Below are positions 34,754 to 42,571 of a stretch of 43,902 bases of DNA, piece after piece (position 1 is the first letter of the stretch; every line of letters starts with the position of its first letter). The notes below the pieces were generated by a model that saw only the letters and a program-made list of their open reading frames with translations, was not told the DNA's origin and ran no database searches. Where the stretch lies: positions 1-43,902 of the forward strand of contig DATDGC010000081.1 of assembly GCA_036522275.1 (NCBI GenBank), written 5' to 3'. The DNA comes from JAHFRG01 sp036522275 (GTDB lineage Bacteria > Pseudomonadota > Gammaproteobacteria > Burkholderiales > JAHFRG01). Both the position numbers and the translations under genes were made by a program.

Positions 34754-36295
34754 ATGCAAGTCAACCCATCGGAAATCAGTGAACTGATAAAAAGAAGGAT
34801 CGAAAGCCTCGCGGTGTCGGCGGAATCGCGCACGCAGGGCACGGTGATTTCCGTAACCGACGGTATCTGCCGCATACACGGCCTCTCCGATGTGATGCAG
34901 GGCGAGATGCTGGAGTTTCCCAAGAACACTTTCGGCCTGGCGCTGAACCTGGAGCGCGACTCGGTGGGCTCGGTGGTGCTGGGCGGATACGAGCACATCA
35001 CCGAAGGCGATACCGTCAAATGCACGGGGCGCATCCTGGAAGTCCCGGTGGGCGAAGCGCTGATCGGCCGCGTGGTCAACTCGCTCGGCCAGCCGATAGA
35101 CGGCAAAGGCCCGATTCAGGCCAAGGAGACCTCGCCCATCGAAAAAATCGCGCCGGGGGTGATCTGGCGCAACTCAGTGTCGCAGCCGGTGCAAACCGGC
35201 TTGAAGTCCATTGACTCCATGGTGCCGATTGGCCGCGGCCAGCGCGAGCTCATCATCGGCGACCGCCAGACCGGTAAAACCGCGGTGGCGATGGACACCA
35301 TCATCAACCAGCAGGGCAAGGACCTGATTTGTATTTATGTCGCGATAGGACAAAAAGCATCCAGTGTCGTCAACGTGGTGAGGAAGCTCGAAGAGCACGG
35401 TGCCATGGCCTATACCATCGTGGTGGCGGCTTCCGCCTCCGAATCCGCCGCGATGCAGTACATCGCACCCTATTCCGGCTGCACCATGGGCGAGTACTTC
35501 CGCGACCGCGGCCAGGACGCGCTGATTATTTACGACGACCTGACCAAACAGGCCTGGGCCTATCGCCAGATTTCGCTGCTGCTGCGCCGCCCTCCGGGGC
35601 GCGAAGCCTATCCCGGTGACGTGTTCTATCTGCACTCTCGGTTGCTTGAGCGCGCCGCGCGAGTAAACGAGGAATATGTCGAGCGCTACACCAATGGCAG
35701 AATCAAAGGCAGGACCGGAAGTTTGACAGCGCTGCCGATAATTGAAACTCAGGCCGGCGACGTGACTGCGTTCGTGCCGACCAACGTGATTTCGATTACT
35801 GACGGCCAGATTTTTTTGGAAACCGACCTGTTCAACGCCGGCATCCGCCCCGCCATCAACGCCGGCATTTCGGTGTCGCGAGTGGGAGGCGCGGCGCAGA
35901 CCAAGGTGATTAAAAAACTGGGTGGCGGCGTGCGCCTGGCGCTTGCGCAATACCGCGAGCTGGCGGCTTTTGCGCAGTTTGCTTCAGATCTCGACGAGGT
36001 GACCCGCAAGCAGTTGGAGCGCGGCCGCATGGTGACCGAACTCATGAAACAGCCGCAATACGAACCGCTGCAGGTGTGGGAAATGGCGTTGACGCTGTTT
36101 GCGGTGAACAACGGTTATTTCGACGACATTGATGTGAAGAAGGCGCTTTCCGCCGAGCGCGGGATGCGCGATTACATCAAGGGCAAGTATGGTGATCTGG
36201 TGAAGCGCATCGAGGACACCAAGGATTTGTCCAAAGACGACGAAGCCAAGCTTCACGACGCCATGAAGGATTTTAAGAAGAACGCGGCGTATTAA
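34754..36295 (+). CDS. atpA: ATP synthase F1 subunit alpha
   Basis: 513 residues. The non-catalytic nucleotide site has P-loop GDRQTGKTAVA (about 169-179). The alpha signature PAINAGISVSRVGGAAQ is present. It forms the F1 hexamer with beta. The spacing of 34 bases from atpH and 11 bases to atpG is normal. Confidence 0.98.
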   Translation: MQVNPSEISELIKRRIESLAVSAESRTQGTVISVTDGICRIHGLSDVMQGEMLEFPKNTFGLALNLERDSVGSVVLGGYEHITEGDTVKCTGRILEVPVGEALIGRVVNSLGQPIDGKGPIQAKETSPIEKIAPGVIWRNSVSQPVQTGLKSIDSMVPIGRGQRELIIGDRQTGKTAVAMDTIINQQGKDLICIYVAIGQKASSVVNVVRKLEEHGAMAYTIVVAASASESAAMQYIAPYSGCTMGEYFRDRGQDALIIYDDLTKQAWAYRQISLLLRRPPGREAYPGDVFYLHSRLLERAARVNEEYVERYTNGRIKGRTGSLTALPIIETQAGDVTAFVPTNVISITDGQIFLETDLFNAGIRPAINAGISVSRVGGAAQTKVIKKLGGGVRLALAQYRELAAFAQFASDLDEVTRKQLERGRMVTELMKQPQYEPLQVWEMALTLFAVNNGYFDDIDVKKALSAERGMRDYIKGKYGDLVKRIEDTKDLSKDDEAKLHDAMKDFKKNAAY

Positions 36296-36306
36296 AAGGA
36301 CCTGCC

Positions 36307-37170
36307 ATGCCCGGCTCAAAAGAAATTCGAACTAAGATTAAGAGTGTGCAGAACACTCGCAAAATAACCAAAGCCATGGAGATGGTCGCGGCGTCAAAAA
36401 TGCGCAAGGCGCAGGATCGCATGCGTCGCGCCCGTCCTTATGGCGAAAAAATCCGCAATATCGCAGCGCATCTCTCCCACGCCAATCCCGAATACCGTCA
36501 CCCCTTTTTGGTTGAGCGCGACACGGTGAAGAAAGTGGGCCTCATTCTGATTACCACCGACAAGGGTCTGTGCGGGGGCCTTAACACCAACGTGGTCAGG
36601 CTCACCCTCAACAGAATGAAAGAGTGGGAATCCCAAGGCGAGCAGTTCGAGGTCTGCTGCATCGGCAACAAAGGCTTTGGCTTCATGCAGCGCCTGGGTG
36701 CGAATATCGTGTCGCAGGTCGTGGGCCTCGGCGACAAGCCGCACATGGAAAAACTCATAGGCGCGGTGAAGGTTATGCTCGACGGCTACACTCAGGACCG
36801 TTTCGACCGCTTGATGATTTTCTTCACCCGCTTCATCAACACCATGAAGCAGGAGCCGGTGATGGAGCAATTGCTGCCATTCTCGGGCGAGAGACTGGGC
36901 GCGCCGGGGGGCAGGTGGGACTACATCTACGAGCCCGATGCGAAGGATGTGCTGGATGAGGTATTGAAGCGCTACATTGAGATGCTGGTCTATCAGGTGG
37001 TGTGCGAAAACATGGCGTCCGAGCAGTCGGCGCGCATGGTGGCGATGAAAGCGGCTTCCGACAACGCCGGCAGCGTGATTGACGAACTCACCCTGGTCTA
37101 CAACAAATCGCGTCAGGCGGCGATTACCAAGGAGCTGTCTGAGATCGTAGGCGGTGCGGCGGCTGTCTGA
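36307..37170 (+). CDS. atpG: ATP synthase F1 subunit gamma
   Basis: 287 residues. The N-terminal helix KEIRTKIKSVQNTRKITKAMEMVAASKM (conserved KSVQNTRKITKAM part) and the C-terminal helix NKSRQAAITKELSEIVGGAAA form the central shaft. It is followed by an unusually long 328-bp gap before atpD. Confidence 0.97.
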   Translation: MPGSKEIRTKIKSVQNTRKITKAMEMVAASKMRKAQDRMRRARPYGEKIRNIAAHLSHANPEYRHPFLVERDTVKKVGLILITTDKGLCGGLNTNVVRLTLNRMKEWESQGEQFEVCCIGNKGFGFMQRLGANIVSQVVGLGDKPHMEKLIGAVKVMLDGYTQDRFDRLMIFFTRFINTMKQEPVMEQLLPFSGERLGAPGGRWDYIYEPDAKDVLDEVLKRYIEMLVYQVVCENMASEQSARMVAMKAASDNAGSVIDELTLVYNKSRQAAITKELSEIVGGAAAV

Positions 37171-37182
37171 CGCGACACCCTG

Positions 37183-37239
37183 GACGATCGGGCGAGACTA
37201 ATGTGCGTGAAGCGCACGTTATGGCGAGACCAAATCGTC
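37183..37239. repeat. Nested palindrome in the atpG-atpD gap
   Basis: Outer arms GACGAT (37183-37188) and ATCGTC (37234-37239) enclose an inner stem, AATGTGCG and CGCACGTT, with a TGAAG loop (about 37199-37220). The octamer GGCGAGAC occurs directly on each side of the inner stem. Only 12 bases separate it from the atpG stop, and no T-run follows, so it is not a standard intrinsic terminator. Confidence 0.6.
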
Positions 37240-37266
37240 TAGGCGCCGCGGCGGTTTGAACTTCAT

Positions 37267-37290
37267 TTCACCGCAGAGGACGCAGAGGAA
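37267..37290. repeat. Short dispersed repeat (CCGCAGAGGACGCAGAGG type)
   Basis: The stretch CACCGCAGAGGACGCAGAGG contains the direct pair CGCAGAGGA and CGCAGAGGA. From general knowledge, sequences of this kind are common intergenic repeats in environmental bacteria. One copy is seen here. Confidence 0.5.
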
Positions 37291-37397
37291 TGCACAGTAA
37301 GGAAAAGATTCTCTCCACGTTCGCCGCGGCTGTTTAACTTTTTTTACTTTAGAAAGGACTGTAAAACTCCAAAACGAAGCGATAACGAGGCGTGAGG

Positions 37398-37493
37398 GAT
37401 TGAGCAAACCGGAGTGTACACGACAGTACATGAGGATTTGCGAAGCCCGAGCAACAAAGTTAGCGCGAGCGACGAGTTTTGCGGCACATAGGG
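37398..37493. repeat. Structured intergenic repeat immediately upstream of atpD
   Basis: The sequence has a TGTAC-ACGACA-GTACA hairpin (37415-37430) framed by CAAACC and GGATTTG. A CGAGCAACAAAG block is shared with repeat element copy 1 (near 19914-19925). It ends just before the atpD ribosome-binding site. The rest of the 328-bp gap (37171-37498) holds the two repeats listed separately and a T-rich run near 37335-37350, with no gene. Confidence 0.55.
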
Positions 37494-37498
37494 AAAAG

Positions 37499-38905
37499 AT
37501 GAGTGAAGGAAAAATCGTACAATGCATCGGCGCGGTAATTGACGTGGAATTCGCACGCGAGGGAATGCCCAACATTTATGACGCGCTCACGCTTGATCCC
37601 CAGTACCAGGTCGATCTGACGCTGGAAGTGCAGCAGCAGCTGGGCGATGGCGTGGTGCGCACCATCGCGCTGGGACCAAGCGACGGCTTGCGCCGCGGCA
37701 TGGTGGTGAAAAATACCGGCGCGCCGATTTCCGTGCCGGTAGGACACGGCACGCTCGGCCGGATCATGGACGTTCTCGGCCGTCCAATCGACGAAGGCGG
37801 CCCGGTCAAGTATGACGAGAAGCGCCCGATTCATCAGAAAGCGCCGGCTTTCGAAGAGCTCTCCCCGAGCCAGGAGCTGCTGGAGACCGGTATCAAGGTG
37901 ATTGACTTAGTGTGCCCGTTCGCCAAGGGCGGCAAGGTGGGCCTGTTCGGCGGCGCCGGTGTCGGCAAAACTGTCAACATGTTGGAGCTCATCAACAACA
38001 TCGCAAAAGCGCGTGCGGGTCTCTCCGTTTTCGCCGGCGTGGGCGAGCGCACCCGCGAGGGCAACGACTTCTATCACGAGATGATAGAGGCAGGCGTCAT
38101 TAAGCTCGATAATCTGACCGAATCAAAGGTGGCGATGGTGTTCGGGCAGATGAACGAGCCGCCGGGCAACCGCCTGCGCGTGGGATTGAGCGGCGTCACC
38201 ATGGCGGAATACTTCCGTGATGAAGGCCGCGATGTGCTGCTCTTCATCGACAATATTTACCGCTTTACTCTGGCGGGAGTTGAAGTTTCTGCGCTGCTCG
38301 GCCGCATGCCTTCTGCGGTGGGCTACCAACCCACGCTGGCCGAGGAAATGGGCCGCTTGCAGGAGCGCATCACCTCGACCAAAACCGGCTCGATTACCTC
38401 GGTGCAAGCGATATTCGTGCCGGCGGACGACCTGACCGACCCGTCGCCCGCCACCACCTTCGGCCACCTCGATTCCACCGTGGTGCTCTCGCGCGACATC
38501 GCGTCGCTCGGCATTTATCCCGCAGTGGATCCACTGGATTCGACATCGCGCCAGGTGGACCCCAACGTGATTGGCGAGGAGCACTACAATACCACGCGCT
38601 CGGTGCAGGCGATGCTGCAGCGTTACAAAGAATTGCGCGACATTATCGCTATTCTCGGCATGGACGAACTCTCGCCCGAGGACAAGCTGATCGTGTTCCG
38701 CGCCCGCAAGATCCAGCGTTTTCTGTCGCAACCCTTCAGTGTGGCGGAAAACTTTACCGGTCAGAAAGGCAAATTTGTGCCGCTCAAAGAGACCATCAAG
38801 GGCTTCAAGGGCATTGTCGCCGGCGAGTACGACCAACTACCCGAGCAGGCGTTCTACATGGTGGGCACTATCGAGGAGGCAGTCGAGAAAGCGAAAACTT
38901 TATAG
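37499..38905 (+). CDS. atpD: ATP synthase F1 subunit beta
   Basis: 468 residues from ATG at 37499; the frame is open upstream through the intergenic repeat, but SEGKIVQCIGAVIDVEF is the family N-terminus and AGGGAAAAG lies just before. The catalytic P-loop is GGAGVGKTVNML (about 150-161). FIDNIYRFTLAGVEVSALLG and the catalytic Glu in GVGERTREGNDFYHEM are present. This is the catalytic subunit that makes ATP. Confidence 0.98.
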   Translation: MSEGKIVQCIGAVIDVEFAREGMPNIYDALTLDPQYQVDLTLEVQQQLGDGVVRTIALGPSDGLRRGMVVKNTGAPISVPVGHGTLGRIMDVLGRPIDEGGPVKYDEKRPIHQKAPAFEELSPSQELLETGIKVIDLVCPFAKGGKVGLFGGAGVGKTVNMLELINNIAKARAGLSVFAGVGERTREGNDFYHEMIEAGVIKLDNLTESKVAMVFGQMNEPPGNRLRVGLSGVTMAEYFRDEGRDVLLFIDNIYRFTLAGVEVSALLGRMPSAVGYQPTLAEEMGRLQERITSTKTGSITSVQAIFVPADDLTDPSPATTFGHLDSTVVLSRDIASLGIYPAVDPLDSTSRQVDPNVIGEEHYNTTRSVQAMLQRYKELRDIIAILGMDELSPEDKLIVFRARKIQRFLSQPFSVAENFTGQKGKFVPLKETIKGFKGIVAGEYDQLPEQAFYMVGTIEEAVEKAKTL

Positions 38906-38915
38906 AGAGGGGAAA

Positions 38916-38987
38916 GGAGTTAGGAGTAAGGAGTAAACCCCCGCAAGGTTAGCATCTGCTCCTTACACCTTACACCTCACACCTCAC
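38916..38987. repeat. Inverted array of 7-bp units between atpD and atpC
   Basis: Three heptads (GGAGTTA, GGAGTAA, GGAGTAA at 38916-38936) face four heptads of the complementary type (TCCTTAC, ACCTTAC, ACCTCAC, ACCTCAC at 38960-38987). GTAAGGAG at 38926-38933 pairs perfectly with CTCCTTAC at 38959-38966, giving an 8-bp stem within the 94-bp gap. Confidence 0.75.
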
Positions 38988-38999
38988 TAAGGATTATTG

Positions 39000-39419
39000 A
39001 TGGCCCATACCATACATATAGACGTTGTCAGCGCTGAAGAATCCATTTTCTCAGGCGAGGCGGAATTCGTGGTGCTTCCCGGCGAAATGGGCGAACTCGG
39101 CATTTATCCGCACCACGCGCCGTTGATGACCCACATCAAGGCAGGAGCGGTACGGATGAAAATCCCGAACCAGGAAGAGGAAGTCCTGGTTTTTGTGGCG
39201 GGCGGCATCCTGGAAGTGCAGCCGAACCTGATCACCGTACTCGCCGACACTGCGATCCGCGGCAAGGATTTGGACGAAGCGAAAGCGCTGGAAGCGATAA
39301 AGCGAGCAGAAGAAGCCCGGCGCAGCGCCAAGGACAAGCAAGAAGTGGCAGTGGTCGAGGCCGAGCTCGCCTCACTCGCGGCCCAGCTCGCTGCGACCCG
39401 CAAGCTGCGCAAGAAGTGA
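39000..39419 (+). CDS. atpC: ATP synthase F1 subunit epsilon
   Basis: 139 residues. The beta-sandwich domain starts AHTIHIDVVSAEESIFSGEAEFVVLPG and contains GELGIYPHHAPLMT. The C-terminal helical hairpin (about 90-139, Ala/Glu/Lys-rich) is the regulatory arm that can block rotation. It is the last gene of the atp operon and is followed by an intrinsic terminator. Confidence 0.96.
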   Translation: MAHTIHIDVVSAEESIFSGEAEFVVLPGEMGELGIYPHHAPLMTHIKAGAVRMKIPNQEEEVLVFVAGGILEVQPNLITVLADTAIRGKDLDEAKALEAIKRAEEARRSAKDKQEVAVVEAELASLAAQLAATRKLRKK

Positions 39420-39451
39420 ATTGGTTGCAAGCGCTCCTTGGTTAAGATTGC

Positions 39452-39480
39452 AAAGGCAGTTTCGGCTGCCTTTTTTATTT
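39452..39480 (+). terminator. Intrinsic terminator of the atp operon
   Basis: An 8-bp perfect stem, AAAGGCAG and CTGCCTTT with a TTTCGG loop, runs straight into TTTATTT. It starts 33 bases after the atpC stop. Confidence 0.9.
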
Positions 39481-39493
39481 CTTGTAAGCTTGT

Positions 39494-39520
39494 CATTCTG
39501 AGGGCAAAGTCCGAAGAATG
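39494..39520. repeat. Short palindromic intergenic repeat before glpD
   Basis: CATTCT and AGAATG arms enclose GAGGGCAAAGTCCGA. This resembles the common CATTCTGAG...GAAGAATG intergenic repeat of proteobacteria (general knowledge). It lies between the atp terminator and glpD. Confidence 0.5.
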
Positions 39521-39537
39521 ACTGCCGGACACATTAA

Positions 39538-41085
39538 GTGCAAACCCAATTCGCAGAAACTGTAGACCTTCTTATTATCGGCGGCGGTATTAACGGCGCA
39601 GGCATTGCGCGCGATGCCGCAGGCCGCGGTCTGTCCGTGCTGCTCTGCGAACAAGGGGATTTGGGCGGCGCCACCAGTTCGGCAAGCAGCAAGCTGATTC
39701 ACGGCGGGCTGCGTTACCTTGAGCATTACGCCTTCCGCTTGGTGACGGAGGCGCTGGCCGAGCGCGAAGTGTTGCTGAAGACCGCGCCGCACCTCATCTC
39801 TCCATTGAGTTTCGTTTTGCCCCATGCCAAAGAAATGAGGCCGGCCTGGATGTTGCGTTTGGGGTTGAAGCTCTACGATCATCTTGGCGGCGCGGGCGCT
39901 CTTTCCGGATCGCGTGCGGTTGACTTGCGCCAAAGCGAATATGGTGCCGCATTAAAAACCGAGTTTGAGAAAGGCTTTGTCTATTCCGATTGCCGGGTGG
40001 ACGATGCCAGGCTGGTAATCGCCAACGCGCGCGGCGCGCAAGAGCTGGGCGCGCGCATTCTGCCACGCACCCGCTGCAAATCCGCATGGAGGAACGGCGA
40101 ATTTTGGGAAGCGGTACTCGAGTGCGGCAGCGAAAGCATTGAGGTAAAGGCCAAGGCCTTGGTTAATGCTACCGGTCCATGGGTTCACTCGCTGTTTGAC
40201 GATGTCATTGAGCAGAATGCCAGGCACAACATCAGGCTGGTGAAAGGCAGCCACATCGTGGTGCCGCGGCTGTATCAAGGGGATCATGCCTATCTGCTGC
40301 AGAATCACGACCGCCGTGTCGTGCTGACCATTCCGTTCCAGGAAAAATTCACCTTAATTGGCACCACCGACATTCCTTACCAGGGCGATCCCGCAGTGGT
40401 AGCCGCCTCGGATTCCGAAGTCGTGTATCTTTGCGAGGCAGTGAACCGTTATCTTGCAGGCAAGATTTATCCATCCGAAGTGGTGTGGAGTTACAGCGGG
40501 GTGCGCGCGCTGTATGACGATGGACAACCCAACCCTTCCGAGGTGAGCCGTGACTACAAGCTTACCGTGGATACGGACGGCAAGGGGAAGCTGCCGCTGC
40601 TCTCGGTGTTTGGCGGCAAGATCACGACTTACCGCAAGCTTGCCGAGGCCGCGCTGAAAAATCTCGCCCCATGGTTTACGGCGATGAAATCGTCCTGGAC
40701 CGCGCAACAACCTTTGCCGGGAGGCGATATCCCTAACCCCGATTTCGAGCACTTTCTGGACGATTTGGGTAACGCATACCCGCAGTTGCCGAAGAACTTT
40801 ATGCGTGACCTCGCGCTGCGCCACGGCAGTTTAGCCCGCGAGGTGTTGCAGGACTCGCGCGACGTTTCTGACCTTGGGGAAAATTTTGGCGCGGAATTGT
40901 TTGGCCGCGAAGTGGATTACTTCATCGAGCGCGAATGGGCGCAGACGGCTGAAGATATTCTGTGGCGAAGAAGCAAAGTCGGCTTGCACCTTGGCAAGGC
41001 ACAGAAACAAGCGGTAGAGCGCTATGTCTTCAACCACTGGCATACAGCTGCAAGTAGAGGATCAGTTAGAAGCCGTTCGTGGTGA
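39538..41085 (+). CDS. glpD: Aerobic glycerol-3-phosphate dehydrogenase (FAD)
   Basis: 515 residues from GTG at 39538; an in-frame TAA directly precedes it, so no earlier start is possible. The FAD site is LLIIGGGINGAGIARDAAGRG, followed by the family motif SSKLIHGGLRYLEHY. Other conserved parts are VWSYSGVRALYDD and FGGKITTYRKLAE. It oxidises glycerol-3-phosphate to dihydroxyacetone phosphate and passes electrons to quinone. There is no glpK or glpF nearby and no clear ribosome-binding site. The final residues (SRGSVRSRSW) read into a GTGGTGAGCCCTTCGAC-type intergenic repeat, so the C-terminus may be altered. Confidence 0.93.
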   Translation: MQTQFAETVDLLIIGGGINGAGIARDAAGRGLSVLLCEQGDLGGATSSASSKLIHGGLRYLEHYAFRLVTEALAEREVLLKTAPHLISPLSFVLPHAKEMRPAWMLRLGLKLYDHLGGAGALSGSRAVDLRQSEYGAALKTEFEKGFVYSDCRVDDARLVIANARGAQELGARILPRTRCKSAWRNGEFWEAVLECGSESIEVKAKALVNATGPWVHSLFDDVIEQNARHNIRLVKGSHIVVPRLYQGDHAYLLQNHDRRVVLTIPFQEKFTLIGTTDIPYQGDPAVVAASDSEVVYLCEAVNRYLAGKIYPSEVVWSYSGVRALYDDGQPNPSEVSRDYKLTVDTDGKGKLPLLSVFGGKITTYRKLAEAALKNLAPWFTAMKSSWTAQQPLPGGDIPNPDFEHFLDDLGNAYPQLPKNFMRDLALRHGSLAREVLQDSRDVSDLGENFGAELFGREVDYFIEREWAQTAEDILWRRSKVGLHLGKAQKQAVERYVFNHWHTAASRGSVRSRSW

Positions 41086-41214
41086 GCCCTTCGACAAAGC
41101 CCCGTCCTGTCTACCGGAGAGGCAGAAGATTCTTTAATTAAGAGCTAAGAAACCATTACTTTCGAGCCCCGGACGCGCCGCCAAGAAATCCACTCGTGTG
41201 AAACGGGGAAAGAA

Positions 41215-42267
41215 TTAGGTCGCTTGTTCCTCTACTGCGCTACCTGATTTAGCTCTCTCAATCATTCTTTTTACGGCCGGGTTTGCTTTAGCGGTTAAAA
41301 GTTGTATCTCAGGGTGCTTTTGAGAGAAAACCCGGAAGATTTCGTCTGCAAAAGCCTGACCTATGGTTTCGACCCCATTGAAATCGAATATAACTATCTT
41401 GAATAGCTCGATCCTGGTAAGAACTCTCTTGGCTTGAGAGCGCGAGATAAGTTTATCGTTTCCATATTGGGCGAGCTTTACGGGAACTACTGTCTTATTA
41501 AAGCCAAAATCGTCCCCGGAAGAAAACCGATCGAAGATCTTTTTTGTTGTACGCGCGGTGTGATTGTTAAGCTCCATCCAGACGGCCGTTCCGTTTTTAA
41601 ACTGCTCTCTTTCTAGAATCCAATCCTCTGCTTTTCCAAACTCGTGTCCTAAGTAGACTCCACCAGAAAGAATATCGAAAGAATCAACCATCCGAGACGT
41701 AAAAAAGATACCTTCGCCTGTATGATTCTGGGGATCAGTCGTTAGTTTTCCTTTATATAGTTCTAGAATTGCGTGACGCTCATCTAACAGGTTCATGGCC
41801 ATCTGAATCTTCTTGAAAATCCCTATCCCATCATCGTATATAGCTATTTGAGTATTAATAGCGGTTTTCCTTATATGTATGCGGATTTCAGTCCCACCCG
41901 AATGGTCAATGGCGTTATTAAACATCTCGGTGAAACCGTAGTGCCAAATATCTAGGACGTTGTCTGGCAATTGCCCCAGCGCCGGTTTAATGTCATTTGT
42001 CCAGACCACATCCTCAGCTAGCCCTGATGATATTTGATATGTCCTTTTCCATTCCAATAAAGGACTGAGTTTGTAAGATCTACTTCGCGTGTGGCCCGTC
42101 TCAGCAAGCGCGTGTTCAGAGGTAAGCCTTTGCAAGTGCTTATTAACCGCCTGCCGGGTAATACCGAAGTGCTCACCGGTTATCTTGCTTATATCAGTCG
42201 GATGTTTTTCAACGTTATCTAGGATAAAACGTCGAATATCTTCCCCCCGCGCACGGACTCTTGTCAT
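41215..42267 (-). CDS. HTH + GHKL-ATPase + STAS-like (DUF4325-type) regulator
   Basis: 350 residues from ATG at 42267; a TTG at 42318 is also in frame but lies in the upstream repeats. A winged-helix DNA-binding domain covers about 8-60 (ITGEHFGITRQAVNKHLQRL). A GHKL-type ATPase follows: N box EMFNNAIDHSGG (114-125), G1 box YDDGIGIF (144-151), and G2-like HTGEGIFFTSRM (182-193). A STAS-like domain of the DUF4325 type closes the protein (about 274-340, IVIFDFNGVETIGQAFADEIF). This joins in one chain parts that act as separate proteins in anti-sigma/antagonist switches. Target and signal are unknown. Lower G+C than the backbone genes and a transposase remnant next door suggest transfer. Confidence 0.8.
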   Translation of the reverse strand: MTRVRARGEDIRRFILDNVEKHPTDISKITGEHFGITRQAVNKHLQRLTSEHALAETGHTRSRSYKLSPLLEWKRTYQISSGLAEDVVWTNDIKPALGQLPDNVLDIWHYGFTEMFNNAIDHSGGTEIRIHIRKTAINTQIAIYDDGIGIFKKIQMAMNLLDERHAILELYKGKLTTDPQNHTGEGIFFTSRMVDSFDILSGGVYLGHEFGKAEDWILEREQFKNGTAVWMELNNHTARTTKKIFDRFSSGDDFGFNKTVVPVKLAQYGNDKLISRSQAKRVLTRIELFKIVIFDFNGVETIGQAFADEIFRVFSQKHPEIQLLTAKANPAVKRMIERAKSGSAVEEQAT

Positions 42268-42289
42268 TTGGAAACTAGCCCCCAATACT

Positions 42290-42362
42290 TTGTCAACTTT
42301 AAGCTTGACATTTGTCAACCTTATGAGTTAACATTGTCAACCATAAGGAGGGGATTGTCAAC
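42290..42362 (-). promoter_or_regulatory. Four phased direct repeats (iteron-like operator)
   Basis: TTGTCAAC occurs at 42290-42297, 42312-42319, 42334-42341 and 42355-42362, a spacing of 22, 22 and 21 bp or about two helical turns. On the minus strand each reads GTTGACAA and contains a perfect TTGACA. The second forms a palindrome with the neighbouring TTGACA (42305-42318). They lie 23-95 bp upstream of the regulator's ATG. The arrangement suggests cooperative binding that covers the promoter. Confidence 0.85.
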
Positions 42363-42371
42363 CCGTCACTG

Positions 42372-42567
42372 ATGAGCAATCGCCGGTTCACGCGCCTTAC
42401 CAAATGCATTCAGCAAAAAGGTCGAAAACCATGTTCACCCTGTCGCACTTCATTACTTGTTTTACAACTTCGGGCGCATTCATAAATCGCTGAGAGTTAC
42501 GCCGGCAATGCAGGCTGGCGTTTCGGATCACGTACTGACCCGCTACTGTGCCATAATCTCACGATAA
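42372..42567 (+). pseudogene. 3' remnant of a DDE transposase
   Basis: From 42372 the frame reads MSNRRFTRLT. After one extra A near 42401 the next frame reads NAFSKKVENHVHPVALHY, then LFYNFGRIHKSLRVTPAMQ and AGVSDHVL, and stops at 42567. The string is the recognisable C-terminal end of a widespread IS transposase family (IS1-like by memory). Catalytic parts and inverted ends are missing. The remnant ends four bases before the glmU start. Confidence 0.8.
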
Positions 42568-42571
42568 AACC

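Noticed and set aside
37400..37498. A 33-residue N-terminal extension of AtpD through the intergenic repeat.
   Set aside because: The ATG at 37499 has a ribosome-binding site and matches the family start; the upstream codons are repeat sequence.
41131..41220. A short plus-strand frame reading AKKPLLSSPGRAAKKSTRVKRGKN before a TAG near 41218.
   Set aside because: It has no start codon and is only about 24 codons after an in-frame stop. It could be a gene tail remnant, but nothing else supports it.
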